A model generated the notes under the pieces. It was not told the DNA's origin, ran no database searches, and was given only the letters and a program-made list of their open reading frames with translations. The translations under genes and the position numbers were made by a program. DNA of 64,000 bases from Microbacterium oxydans (GTDB taxonomy: Bacteria; Actinomycetota; Actinomycetes; Actinomycetales; Microbacteriaceae). Below, in pieces: positions 17,417-26,233 of the stretch. Positions within the stretch are counted from its first letter, which is position 1; the number at the start of each line of letters is the position of its first letter. Location of the stretch: assembly GCF_000956525.1 (NCBI RefSeq), contig NZ_JYIW01000018.1, forward strand, positions 87,337-151,336, read 5' to 3'.

Positions 17417-19117
17417 ATGACCGCGACCCCCTATGCATCTCGTCCGTGGCTCGACTCGTACGCGGAAGGCGTTCCCGCGGAGATCGATGCTCCGACGCAG
17501 ACGCTGCCGGAGATGATGGCCGCGAGCGTGCACGCGTACGGCAAGCGCCCAGCACTCGAATTCTTCGGTGCGGTCACGACCTACCGTGAGCTCGGGTCGC
17601 AGATCGAGCGGGCCGCCGAGGGCTTGCGGCGACTCGGGGTCGGCAAGGGCGACCGGGTCGCGCTGGTGCTGCCGAACTCTCCGCAGCATGTCGTGGCCTT
17701 CTACGCGGCGCTCCGGCTCGGCGCGATCGTGGTCGAGCACAACCCGCTCTACACGGCGCGTGAGCTGCGGCATCAGTTCGAGGATCACGGCGCCCGCGTC
17801 GCCGTCGTGTGGGACAAGGTCGCCGACACCGTCGCCGGGTTCCCGGCCGACCTCAAGGTCGAGCACATCGTGAGCGTCGACATCACCGCAGCGATGCCGT
17901 TGTCGAAGCGGATGCTGCTGCGCCTCCCCGTGCCGAAGGCACGCGAGTCGAGGGCGAAGCTGACGACCACTCCGAAGGCCCGCCACCTCGTCGCCTGGAA
18001 GACGCTGATCGATCATCGGCGACTGTCGCGCCGAGTCGCGGGGCCGACGCTGAGCGACACCGCGCTGCTGCAGTACACGAGCGGTACGACCGGCGTGCCG
18101 AAGGGGGCGATCCTCACGCACGCGAACCTGCGCGCGAACGCGACGCAGGGTCGCGCCTGGGTCCCCGGCCTCGTCGACGGTGAGGAGACGTTCTACGGGG
18201 TGCTGCCGCTGTTCCACGCCTACGGCATGACGCTGTGCCTGACCTTCGCGATGAGCATCGGCGCGAAGCTCGTGCTGTTCCCGACGTTCGACCCCGGGCT
18301 GGTGACGGATGCGGTGAAGACGAGCCCGCCGACCTTCCTCCCGGCGGTGCCGCCGATCTACGACCAGCTCGCCCGGGCAGCGGCTCGGGGCACCATCGAC
18401 CTCTCGACCGTCCGGTTCGCGATCTCCGGGGCGATGAGTCTGCCGGTCGCGACCGTGCAGCGCTGGGAGGAGGCCACCGGAGGGCTGCTCGTCGAGGGCT
18501 ACGGCATGACCGAGAGTTCGCCGGTCGCGCTCGGCAATCCGATCGGACGCACTCGGCGCCCAGGAACCGTCGGCGTGCCCTTCCCGAGCACCGAGATCCG
18601 CGTGGTCGACCCGGCCGACACCGACGTCGACCTGCCAGCCGGCGAACGGGGCGAGCTGCTCATCCGTGGCCCGCAGGTGTTCCAGGGCTACTGGGGGCGT
18701 CGTGGGGAGACCGCCGAGGTGCTGCTCGCAGACGGCTGGCTGCGCACCGGAGACATCGCCGAGGTCTCGGTCGACGGGTTCGTCACGATCGTCGACCGGC
18801 TCAAGGAGCTCATCATCACCGGCGGCTTCAACGTCTCGCCGAGCGAGGTCGAGGATGCCCTCGAGGCGCACCCCGACGTCGTCGCCGCTGCCGTCGTCGG
18901 TCTGCCGCGCTCCAGCGGCGGTGAGGAGGTCGCGGCCGTCGTCGTGCTCCGAGACGGCGCCGTGCTCGACGCCGGTGCACTGCGCGACTTCTGCCGGACG
19001 AGGCTCACCCCCTACAAGGTGCCCAAGCGCATCACGGCGGTCGACGACCTCCCTCGGTCGCTCATCGGCAAGGTGCTCCGCCGTCAGGTGCGGGAGCAGC
19101 TGCTCGACGCCGGCTGA
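17417..19117 (+). CDS. Long-chain fatty-acid--CoA ligase (AMP-forming)
   Basis: A 566-residue acyl-activating enzyme. The ATP loop is YTSGTTGVPKG, the A5 motif is EGYGMTES, the hinge and ribose motif is GWLRTGD, and the C-terminal catalytic Lys lies in SLIGKVLRR. GGATGGAGGC precedes the ATG at 17417; the in-frame upstream stretch is the tandem repeat and is not counted as coding. It would convert a fatty acid to its acyl-CoA for beta-oxidation or lipid synthesis. It stands alone between the repeat and a membrane protein gene. Confidence 0.85.
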   Translation: MTATPYASRPWLDSYAEGVPAEIDAPTQTLPEMMAASVHAYGKRPALEFFGAVTTYRELGSQIERAAEGLRRLGVGKGDRVALVLPNSPQHVVAFYAALRLGAIVVEHNPLYTARELRHQFEDHGARVAVVWDKVADTVAGFPADLKVEHIVSVDITAAMPLSKRMLLRLPVPKARESRAKLTTTPKARHLVAWKTLIDHRRLSRRVAGPTLSDTALLQYTSGTTGVPKGAILTHANLRANATQGRAWVPGLVDGEETFYGVLPLFHAYGMTLCLTFAMSIGAKLVLFPTFDPGLVTDAVKTSPPTFLPAVPPIYDQLARAAARGTIDLSTVRFAISGAMSLPVATVQRWEEATGGLLVEGYGMTESSPVALGNPIGRTRRPGTVGVPFPSTEIRVVDPADTDVDLPAGERGELLIRGPQVFQGYWGRRGETAEVLLADGWLRTGDIAEVSVDGFVTIVDRLKELIITGGFNVSPSEVEDALEAHPDVVAAAVVGLPRSSGGEEVAAVVVLRDGAVLDAGALRDFCRTRLTPYKVPKRITAVDDLPRSLIGKVLRRQVREQLLDAG

Positions 19118-19238
19118 CCGAGTCGTCGGCCATCGGATGCCGCGGTGGGGAGTTCTCTCCATCGAGGGATCCGCTCGGCCCCGATAGAATTACTCCGGTG
19201 TCTCGATGAATCACGTGAGACCGGAGGGTGGGGGCCAC

Positions 19239-21449
19239 ATGGACGGTTCGGTGTCGGATTCGAGCCAGGCGCGGCGGATCTACGGACCGCCGCGAGCGGC
19301 GGTGCTGGCGTTCGGCGCGCCCGAGCCGGCCATCGCCTACGCGGTGCCGTTCGCCGGTGTCGTGATCGTGGTGGCGACGATCCTGATGACGGTGTTCGCC
19401 GGCGATCTCGTCTTCGCGAACAGCGAGGTGGCGGCGCTCCGTGGCGGCCCCGGGGTGCTCGGGGGAGTCGCGATCCTCGCGGTCGCGATGGCGATCGCCC
19501 ATGGATTCGGGATCACCGCAGCCACTCTGGCCGTGATCGCGCGCGTCGACGGGCGTCGGCTGGCGGCCCGCTCCGCGTGGGCCGGCGCGGCACGTCGCCC
19601 CGGCAGCGTGCTGCTCGCGACGCTCGTCACGCTCGTCATCGTGGCAGTCGTGGTCGGGATCGTCGCAGTGCTCATGCCGGTGCTGCCCATCGCCGGCATC
19701 GCGGCTGCCATCGCGCTCCTGCCGATCGGCATCGTGCTCGCCCCGCTGCTGCTCGCCTGGCCGCTGATCGTGGCAGGCACGCACTCGCTTCCGGCCGCGC
19801 TCGCTGCAGCCTGGCGGTCGCCGCGCGCCTTCCAGGGCCAGGCGGCCGAGCCGCTCGGCAGTCCGCGATTCGCCGTCTCGGTCACCGTCGTCCTCACGGG
19901 CCTCATCTCGGTCGGCCTCGGGTGGTTGGGAGGACTGCTGCCTGCAGGGTGGTGGACGCCTGTCGTCGGCGTCGCGCTCGCGCTCGTGCCAGCGGCGCTC
20001 ACGCAGCTGCTGCTCGTGGCCGTCGCGGTGCGCGGTATGGCGCTCCGCGTGAAGGGACCGCTCCAGCCCACCTCGACGGATTCCACCTCGACGGATTCCA
20101 CCTCGGCCGTGGGGTCGCGGCGCGGGGGCGTGCTCGCCGGTCTCGCGGTGCTGCTGGTTCCTGCGGTCGTGGCCGGTGCGCTGATCGCGGTCAACCCGTG
20201 GAGTGTGCCCGCGTATGCCGCCGCTGACGTGAGTCGCGTGTGGAACTCCTCGGAGATCGTGCAGTGGGACGGCGGCACCGCCGTGCTCTCCCGTCTGGGC
20301 GGCGAGGACTCGCGCGCTCTCCTGTGCGACGGCGCGACCTGCGGGCCCGGACACGATATGCGCTCTATTCTCCCGACGACGATCGCGCCCGCCGCGGACG
20401 GTGGGATCCTCTCGGCATCCTGGTATCCGATCGAGGGCGCGGACGCGACGAAGGGAAGCTTCGAACTCCGCGTGACCCACAGCACGCCGGACGCGCTCGC
20501 GCACTGGTCCGACCCGGCCGACGAGGAGGCGTCCGAAGCGGAGGTGTCGGAGAAGTGGCGCGGGTTCCCCGGGGAGGAGCGTGTCCTCGGAAGCGTCGAT
20601 TCCACCTTCAGGGCGGCCGAGTCCGTGTTTGCGCGCAGTCAGCAGTCCCGGATGGCGGTCGCGATCGATTCCAGCGGTCCGACTCCGGTGATCGCATCCA
20701 TCGTCCGGCCGACTGCGCGGGACTCGATCCTGTCCGTCGACTTCTGCGACGACGCCGAGTGCACGTCCAGCCGCCGCACGTCGCTGCCGGTGCAGTGGAG
20801 CCTGTGGAGCACGAACTCGACCTCACTCGACATCGCATCCGCCTCCGACGGCGACGCCGCCGTCATCACGCTGGTCGACGACGTCGAGGAGGACGGCGCG
20901 GTCCCGCTGCGCGTGATGACCGCCACCGCTGACGGCGACTGGACCACCGAGGCGCTCGACGCCGATGTTCCCGGCGAATCCGTCACCGACCTCGACACCA
21001 GCCACGGCGCGCAGCTCGCGATGAATGCAGACGGTCTGCCCGTGATCCTGTTCCGGGGGAGCGAACAACGGGACATGCGACTCTTCACCTGCGAGAACGT
21101 GTCGTGCTCCTCGGCGGACTTCACCGACATCACGCCGGACACCGAGCTGGTGCACACGCCGGCCCTCGCGATCGATGCGAGCGGTCGTCCGCTCATCGGA
21201 ACGATCGACCGCGCCGTGAACATCGCCATCCTCTCCTGCGATGACGCCACCTGCACGTCGCGCACGTCGGTGCCGTTGTCGGGAGTGGTGGCGACGGACA
21301 CCGGCTTCACCGACAGCTTCGCGCTCTCGCTCGACGACCAGGAGCATCCGCTCATCGCCGTCGGCCTGCGTCGCTCCGGTGCGACGTCGAAGGACACCGC
21401 CAGTGGCACGATCCTCGAGTGCACCGCCGCGCGCTGCGGCGCCGACTGA
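19239..21449 (+). CDS. Large membrane protein with extracellular Cys-x4-Cys repeats, unknown function
   Basis: A 736-residue protein. The ATG at 19239 is chosen because GGAGGGTGGGGG lies just before it. The N-terminal third has about six membrane helices in a DUF-like integral domain, then a Thr/Ser/Asp linker encoded by a 15-base tandem repeat (20068-20105), one more helix, and a large outside domain. That domain carries repeated strand pairs with CDGATC, CDDAEC, CENVSC, CDDATC and CTAARC, each followed by a Thr/Ser-rich stretch, alternating with GLPVILF, GRPLIGT and EHPLIAV. This resembles propeller-type repeats in secreted bacterial proteins. A TAGAAT (19185-19190) is a likely -10 box. Function unknown. 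Confidence 0.7.
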   Translation: MDGSVSDSSQARRIYGPPRAAVLAFGAPEPAIAYAVPFAGVVIVVATILMTVFAGDLVFANSEVAALRGGPGVLGGVAILAVAMAIAHGFGITAATLAVIARVDGRRLAARSAWAGAARRPGSVLLATLVTLVIVAVVVGIVAVLMPVLPIAGIAAAIALLPIGIVLAPLLLAWPLIVAGTHSLPAALAAAWRSPRAFQGQAAEPLGSPRFAVSVTVVLTGLISVGLGWLGGLLPAGWWTPVVGVALALVPAALTQLLLVAVAVRGMALRVKGPLQPTSTDSTSTDSTSAVGSRRGGVLAGLAVLLVPAVVAGALIAVNPWSVPAYAAADVSRVWNSSEIVQWDGGTAVLSRLGGEDSRALLCDGATCGPGHDMRSILPTTIAPAADGGILSASWYPIEGADATKGSFELRVTHSTPDALAHWSDPADEEASEAEVSEKWRGFPGEERVLGSVDSTFRAAESVFARSQQSRMAVAIDSSGPTPVIASIVRPTARDSILSVDFCDDAECTSSRRTSLPVQWSLWSTNSTSLDIASASDGDAAVITLVDDVEEDGAVPLRVMTATADGDWTTEALDADVPGESVTDLDTSHGAQLAMNADGLPVILFRGSEQRDMRLFTCENVSCSSADFTDITPDTELVHTPALAIDASGRPLIGTIDRAVNIAILSCDDATCTSRTSVPLSGVVATDTGFTDSFALSLDDQEHPLIAVGLRRSGATSKDTASGTILECTAARCGAD

Positions 21450-21595
21450 CTGTCGGCATCACGTGACGGGGCGATCCGGGGATCGAGTGGAGTCGATCTC
21501 GGCGAATTCGTGACGAATCCGCGCCGGCGTACGTCCTAGGAGTGAGGAGTCCTGCGCTGCGCTCGGCAGCGGAGGGCGATGTCAGGTGGTGCGAC

Positions 21596-21820
21596 GTGGT
21601 GGACGACAAGGGCATGCGGGCGAACAAGGTGGCCGTGCTCCGCGATGCGGCCGAAGGGTTCCGCCGACTCGCCGGAGCCGGGACCGACGTCAGCGCCAAC
21701 CTCCTGTACGCCGACCTGCTCGAGCGACGTGCGGCCCGCATCGCAGCCGGGGACGATGACAGCTCCGGGTTCCCTGCGGATACCTTCGGTCATTCGTCCG
21801 CGACAGCCGAGGACGCCTAG
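21596..21820 (+). CDS. Small hypothetical protein
   Basis: About 74 residues, with codon third positions as GC-rich as real genes here. The core RDAAEGFRRLAGAGTDV then YADLLERRAARIAAGDD is probably helical; the tail is acidic and disordered. The start is uncertain: GTG at 21596 (a weak AGG before it), GTG at 21542 and ATG at 21614 are all possible. I do not recognise a family. Confidence 0.45.
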   Translation: MVDDKGMRANKVAVLRDAAEGFRRLAGAGTDVSANLLYADLLERRAARIAAGDDDSSGFPADTFGHSSATAEDA

Positions 21821-22093
21821 CGCGGCAGTGATCCGCACCGTCGGGTTTTGGCAACGGCGGTGGCACAGGTGCGTGCTCGGCACGGTCGTCTGCCGCGGAA
21901 ACCCCGACGAGCACCGGGAGGATATGGCACATCTGTGGCACATTGCTTGTCTCGTTCGATCGCAGATCCATACAGTTCCCTCAAGCGAGCGAACGCGCCG
22001 CCCATGAGATCTGACAGCGGACCAGCGCACCCCCGACATCGGCGCACGCAACTCGATCGTCGTACCCGCACAGAGTCCGCCAATGGAGGCGAA
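21821..22093. other. 273-base non-coding region upstream of the MFS symporter
   Basis: No gene seen. It contains GGCACATCTGTGGCACA (21925-21941), a repeated GGCACA with a small CACA-TC-TGTG inverted repeat, possibly a regulatory site. GGAGGCGAA just before 22094 is the ribosome-binding site of the next gene. Confidence 0.4.
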
Positions 22094-23446
22094 ATGACGA
22101 ACACCGCAATTCCCAGGAAGACGCCGGCCAAAGCGGCGATCGCCTCCTGGGTGGGCACCACGCTCGAGTACTACGACTTCGCCGTCTACGGCACAGCGTC
22201 GGCACTCGTGCTCAACCAGCTGTTCTTCCCCCCGGAGCTGCCGGAGGGCGTCCGAGTGCTGCTCAGCCTCGCGACGTTCGCGGTCGGCTACGTCGTCCGT
22301 CCGCTCGGCGCCTTCATCCTCGGCCCGCTCGGCGACCGCTTCGGTCGGAAGTTCGTGATGATGCTGACCCTGTTCGGCATCGGCATCTGCACGTTCATCA
22401 TCGGCTGCCTCCCGACGTACGAGCAGATCGGCATCGCCGCGCCGGTCCTGCTGGTCGTGATCCGCATCCTCCAGGGGCTCTCGGTGTCGGGCGAGCAGGC
22501 GAGTGCCATCACGATGAGCCTCGAGCATGCACCGGAGCGCCGCCGGGCGTTCACCACGAGCTTCACCACCAGCGGCTCCGCATCGGGCGGCCTGCTCGCG
22601 ACGGCCGTCTTCATCCCGTTCGCCGCGCTCCCGACGGAAGACCTCCTCGGCTGGGCCTGGCGCATCCCGTTCTGGCTCTCCGCGGTCGTCGTGGTGGTCG
22701 CGTACCTCATCCGCCGCAACCTCGAGGAGCCGCCGTCGTTCCTCGAGACGCAGGCGATCAAGGTGCAGCTCGCCCCGATGAAGCAGGCCACCCGCTTCCA
22801 CTGGGTCGCGATCATCCGCGTCGCCGCGTGCGCCATCATCGCCGGCGTCAGCTACCTGTTCGCCACGTTCTCCGTGGCGTTCGCGACGACCGGCTACGGA
22901 CTCGACAAGGCCACCATGCTCTGGGTCCCGGTGCTGGCGAGCCTGCTCGCCCTGCTCTACACCCCGCTGGCGGGCTTCGTGGCAGACATCATCGGCCGAA
23001 AGACCGTGTTCATCATCGGAGCCATCGGTGCCGGCGTCACGCTCGCTCCCTACCTCTGGGCCATCACGCAGGGCGACTGGCCGCTGATCTTCGTGCTCGG
23101 CATCCTCTGCAACGGTCTCTTCTACTCCACGGCCAACGCGGCCTGGCCCGCGTTCTTCGCGGAGATGTTCCCGAACCGGGTGCGTGTCTCCGGCCTCGCC
23201 GTCGGCACCCAGATCGGGTTCGCGATCGCCGGTGCCGTCGGTCCGGTGGCGTCGACCGCGCTGGCCGGCGCGGACCTGAAGAACTGGTTCGGCCCTGCGA
23301 TGCTCGGGCTCGGGCTCATGCTGATCGCGGTGATCTCGGCGCTGACCGCGAAGGACACCAGCCGCTACACGCTGGATGAGGTCGACGATGTGCAGCAGAC
23401 GCAGAAGGAGAAGGACACCGTCACCGCGTCGATCCTGATCCCGTAG
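22094..23446 (+). CDS. MFS metabolite:proton symporter (ShiA/ProP/KgtP-like)
   Basis: A 450-residue transporter with 12 predicted helices. The N-terminal WVGTTLEYYDFAVYGTASA and the loop LGDRFGRKFV are the signature of the metabolite:H+ symporter family, whose members carry organic acids, betaines or shikimate. A ribosome-binding site GGAGGCGAA supports the start. It is convergent with the lacI-type gene and close to the pxp operon, so it is a reasonable candidate importer for that pathway's substrate. Confidence 0.85.
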   Translation: MTNTAIPRKTPAKAAIASWVGTTLEYYDFAVYGTASALVLNQLFFPPELPEGVRVLLSLATFAVGYVVRPLGAFILGPLGDRFGRKFVMMLTLFGIGICTFIIGCLPTYEQIGIAAPVLLVVIRILQGLSVSGEQASAITMSLEHAPERRRAFTTSFTTSGSASGGLLATAVFIPFAALPTEDLLGWAWRIPFWLSAVVVVVAYLIRRNLEEPPSFLETQAIKVQLAPMKQATRFHWVAIIRVAACAIIAGVSYLFATFSVAFATTGYGLDKATMLWVPVLASLLALLYTPLAGFVADIIGRKTVFIIGAIGAGVTLAPYLWAITQGDWPLIFVLGILCNGLFYSTANAAWPAFFAEMFPNRVRVSGLAVGTQIGFAIAGAVGPVASTALAGADLKNWFGPAMLGLGLMLIAVISALTAKDTSRYTLDEVDDVQQTQKEKDTVTASILIP

Positions 23447-23461
23447 ACGACGGATGCAGGA

Positions 23462-23507
23462 ACGACGAGAGCCCGGGGCCGCATCGGCGGCCCCGGGCTC
23501 TCGTCGT
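23462..23507. terminator. Bidirectional terminator between MFS symporter and lacI-type gene
   Basis: A 21-base perfect stem (outer ACGACGAGAGCCC, inner GGGGCCGC) with an ATCG loop sits 15 bases after the symporter stop and 28 bases after the lacI-type stop on the other strand. Its symmetry and location between convergent genes indicate termination in both directions. Confidence 0.85.
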
Positions 23508-23534
23508 GCGCAGCCGCCGGGCGCGCGGCGGGCG

Positions 23535-24545
23535 TCAGCGCTGCAGCGGCGCCGTGGAGTCTCGCACCGTGAGGTGCGCCGAGATGTGGTCGATGCGCTC
23601 GGCGCGGTCGCGCGTCGAGAACCTGCCGATGAGCATGTCGACCGCGGCCCGACCGGCGCTCTCGCCCGGCGAGGTGACAGTGGTGAGCGGCGGGTGCGAG
23701 AAGGACGAGCCGAAGATGTCATCGCAGCCGACGACGCTGAGGTCGTGCGGCACCGAGACGCCGAGTTGCCGGAATCGATCCAGCGCGCCGATGGCCAGCA
23801 CGTCGTTGAAGAAGATGCAGGCGGTGGCGCGCGTGAGCACGACCGCGTCCGCAGCTGCCGCGCCGTTCGCGAGCGTCGGCTGATAGCGGCCGACCGCGAC
23901 GAGATCGACGCCCTGTTCGTCTGCTGCGGCGGTGATGGCCTCGTAGCGGGTGTGATCGGTCCACGACCCGTGGGGGCCGCGCACATACGCGATCCGCACG
24001 TGTCCGAGGGAGTTGAGGTAGTGCACGGCCTGCGCGAGGCCGGCCGGGGTGTCGATCACGATGCCGGACAGGCCGGGTGCCCCACGGTTGATCGTCACGG
24101 TCGGCGCGATCTGGGCGACCGCGCGCAGCGCCTCGTCGTCGATGCGCGGAGACGACACGACGATGCCGTCGACCGTGCGGGCCATCTCGCGCAGCCACTG
24201 CTCTTCCATGGGCAGCGATTCCTCGGTGCTGACGAGCAGATGCAGGTAGCTCGCGGCGCGGATCTGGGCCTGCGCGCCGCGGATCACGTCGAGGTTGAAC
24301 GGGTTGGTGAGGTTGGGGAGCACGAGCGCGATGGTGCCGCGGGCGAGGCGGTTCTCGGCGGCGGGCAGCAGGGCAGAGGTGTAGCCCATCTCGTGCGCCT
24401 TGCTGGTGATGCGCTCGTACATCTCGGGGCTCACCCGGTTCGGATTCGAGAGCGCGCGCGAGACCGTCGACGGGGCGACACCGAGTGCCTGCGCGATCTC
24501 GGTGAGTGTGACGCGGCGCTGGACACGACGTGCGGGAACGACCAT
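23535..24545 (-). CDS. LacI-family transcriptional regulator
   Basis: A 336-residue regulator. The N-terminal HTH reads VTLTEIAQALGVAPSTVSRAL (residues about 12-32) followed by the hinge helix. The rest is a periplasmic-binding-protein-like effector domain with the usual VDGIVVSSP and VVGCDDIFG segments. It is divergent from the pxpABC operon, with an inverted repeat TTGGCA-n7-TGCCAA in between, and probably represses it until a sugar-acid-like inducer binds. Confidence 0.85.
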   Translation of the reverse strand: MVVPARRVQRRVTLTEIAQALGVAPSTVSRALSNPNRVSPEMYERITSKAHEMGYTSALLPAAENRLARGTIALVLPNLTNPFNLDVIRGAQAQIRAASYLHLLVSTEESLPMEEQWLREMARTVDGIVVSSPRIDDEALRAVAQIAPTVTINRGAPGLSGIVIDTPAGLAQAVHYLNSLGHVRIAYVRGPHGSWTDHTRYEAITAAADEQGVDLVAVGRYQPTLANGAAAADAVVLTRATACIFFNDVLAIGALDRFRQLGVSVPHDLSVVGCDDIFGSSFSHPPLTTVTSPGESAGRAAVDMLIGRFSTRDRAERIDHISAHLTVRDSTAPLQR

Positions 24546-24587
24546 GGCTCGATGCTACCCAAGCGCGGCCGCTTCGGGGAAGCCTGT

Positions 24588-24606
24588 TTGGCACAGAAAT
24601 TGCCAA
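24588..24606. promoter_or_regulatory. LacI-type operator
   Basis: TTGGCA-CAGAAAT-TGCCAA is a 19-base inverted repeat between the lacI-type gene and pxpA, 42 bases upstream of the regulator start. A related half, GGCACAGAAGC, recurs at 24655-24665. Size, symmetry and place fit binding by the adjacent LacI-family protein. Confidence 0.5.
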
Positions 24607-24743
24607 GTGACTCTGACCATTCTCCGGTAAATGCGCGCCTGGCTTCGGATATCCGGCACAGAAGCGGCACGATCCTGCATCCCTCGGTGCCGTCCGTCCT
24701 AGCCTGTCTCCAACAGCGGATTCGACGACGAGAGGAGCTGACG

Positions 24744-25514
24744 ATGACCCGCAGAATCGACCTGGTCGCAGATCTCGGCGAGGGGTTCGGCCCCTGGCGG
24801 ATGGGCGACGACGCCGCACTGCTCGACACCCTCACCTCGGCGAACATCGCCTGCGGCTTCCACGCCGGCGACCCGCAGATCATGGATGAGACCGTCCGTG
24901 CGTGCGTCGAGCGCGGTGTCGGCATCGGCGCGCATCCCTCCTTCCCTGATCTGCAGGGCTTCGGTCGCCGCGACATGGGACTCACCGCCGACGAAGTGCG
25001 CACGGACGTGCTGTACCAGTTCGGTGCGCTGCAGGCCATCGCCGCCTTCCACGGCGCCACGGTCGGTCACATCGCCCCGCACGGCCGACTCGGCAACCTC
25101 GTCGCGGTGCGCGAGGACTACGCGGATGCCGTCGCCACGGCCGCGTTCCGAGTGAACCCCGAGCTCATCGTGCTCGCCCAGGACGGAAAGCTCGCGGATG
25201 CCGCACGCGCAGCAGGGCTCCGGGTCGGCATCGTCGGGATCGCCGACCGTGCCTACGAAGACGACGGCACGCTGGTGCGACGTACCGAGCCGGGCGCGGT
25301 GATCCACGACGGCGATGAGATCAGCCGGCGCACCGTGCGGATGGTCGTCGACGGCGTGATCGAGAGCCGCAACGGCGTGCTCATCCCGGTCGAGTGCGAC
25401 ACCGTGCTCGTCCACGGCGACACCGCAGGGGCGGTCGACCTGGCGCGGCAGATCCGCGAGGGACTCGAGACAGCCGGCGTCGAGATCGCCCCGCTCGCGG
25501 ACTGGCTGGAATGA
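24744..25514 (+). CDS. pxpA: 5-oxoprolinase subunit PxpA (LamB/YcsF family)
   Basis: A 256-residue LamB/YcsF protein with the family start DLVADLGEGFGPWRMGDDAAL, then SANIACGFHAGDP and GAHPSFPDLQGFGRR. In the characterised complex, PxpA with PxpB and PxpC opens 5-oxo-L-proline to glutamate using ATP. The start at 24744 follows GAGAGGAG. It heads a run of genes whose starts and stops overlap. Several lines of context suggest the real substrate may be a substituted lactam. Confidence 0.9.
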   Translation: MTRRIDLVADLGEGFGPWRMGDDAALLDTLTSANIACGFHAGDPQIMDETVRACVERGVGIGAHPSFPDLQGFGRRDMGLTADEVRTDVLYQFGALQAIAAFHGATVGHIAPHGRLGNLVAVREDYADAVATAAFRVNPELIVLAQDGKLADAARAAGLRVGIVGIADRAYEDDGTLVRRTEPGAVIHDGDEISRRTVRMVVDGVIESRNGVLIPVECDTVLVHGDTAGAVDLARQIREGLETAGVEIAPLADWLE

Positions 25515-26233
25515 CCGGCGACATGGCTGCAGCATCCGTCGTCATCTCGCCCAGCGGCACCTCCGCGCTGCGCGTCGTCAGCGCACTGCCCGACCGTGAG
25601 GCGGGGTGGCGCCTCGTCCATCACCTCGCCCGATTCATCGACGCAGCGCACGTTCCCGGCGTCGAGTGCGTCATCCCGACCTATGACGCGGCCCTGATCG
25701 AGCTCGACCCCGCCGAGGTGTCGCTCGATCGGCTCGGCGTGTACCTCGCGCACGTGGTCGACGGACTCGACGTCGAGCGTCCGCTCACCGAGACCCCTCG
25801 CACCTTCGACGTGCCGGTGCGGTACGACGTCGACGGCGAACTCGACCTGCGGATGGTCGCCGATGCGCAGGGGCTGACCATCGACGACGTCATCCGTCTC
25901 CACAGCGAGCCGACCTACGTCGTGCGGTGCCTCGGGGCCCCTGGCGGATCGCCGATGCTCGACGGCCCGCCCTTCCCGCTCCCGGTCCCGCGCCTCGCGA
26001 GCCCGCGCGCGCATGTGCCGCAGGGCGTCGTCTCGGTCGCCGGCCGGCAGGCGACGATCACTCCCGCTGCCGCGCCCGGCGGCTGGCCGTTGATCGGCCG
26101 CACCCCGCTGACGGTGCTCGACCTCGCTGCCGAGCCCTTCGTGCCGTACGAGCCGGGCGACCTCATCCGCTTCCGCGCGATCGACGACGACGAATACGAG
26201 TCGCTGCTCGGCACGAGGATGGTGGCGCGATGA
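25511..26233 (+). CDS. pxpB: 5-oxoprolinase subunit PxpB (KipI-like)
   Basis: A 240-residue protein of the carboxyltransferase subdomain C/D, KipI-like family, overlapping pxpA by four bases. The family landmarks VPVRYD, then LHSEPTYVVRCLGAPGGSP and the C-terminal GGWPLIGRTPL are all present. It forms the ATP-using lactam-opening unit with PxpC. The usual biotin domain of urea amidolyases is absent, as expected for 5-oxoprolinase. Confidence 0.9.
   Translation: MTGDMAAASVVISPSGTSALRVVSALPDREAGWRLVHHLARFIDAAHVPGVECVIPTYDAALIELDPAEVSLDRLGVYLAHVVDGLDVERPLTETPRTFDVPVRYDVDGELDLRMVADAQGLTIDDVIRLHSEPTYVVRCLGAPGGSPMLDGPPFPLPVPRLASPRAHVPQGVVSVAGRQATITPAAAPGGWPLIGRTPLTVLDLAAEPFVPYEPGDLIRFRAIDDDEYESLLGTRMVAR

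Noticed and set aside
16901..19162. A 753-codon open frame on the minus strand opposite the acyl-CoA ligase gene
   Set aside because: Its translation is Arg/Asp/Gly-rich without family motifs, and the plus strand carries a clear acyl-CoA ligase. It is a GC-driven shadow frame.
21536..23986. An 816-codon open frame on the minus strand opposite the MFS symporter
   Set aside because: Composition is low-complexity (Arg, Asp, Gln), no motifs, and it covers three convincing features on the other strand or frame.
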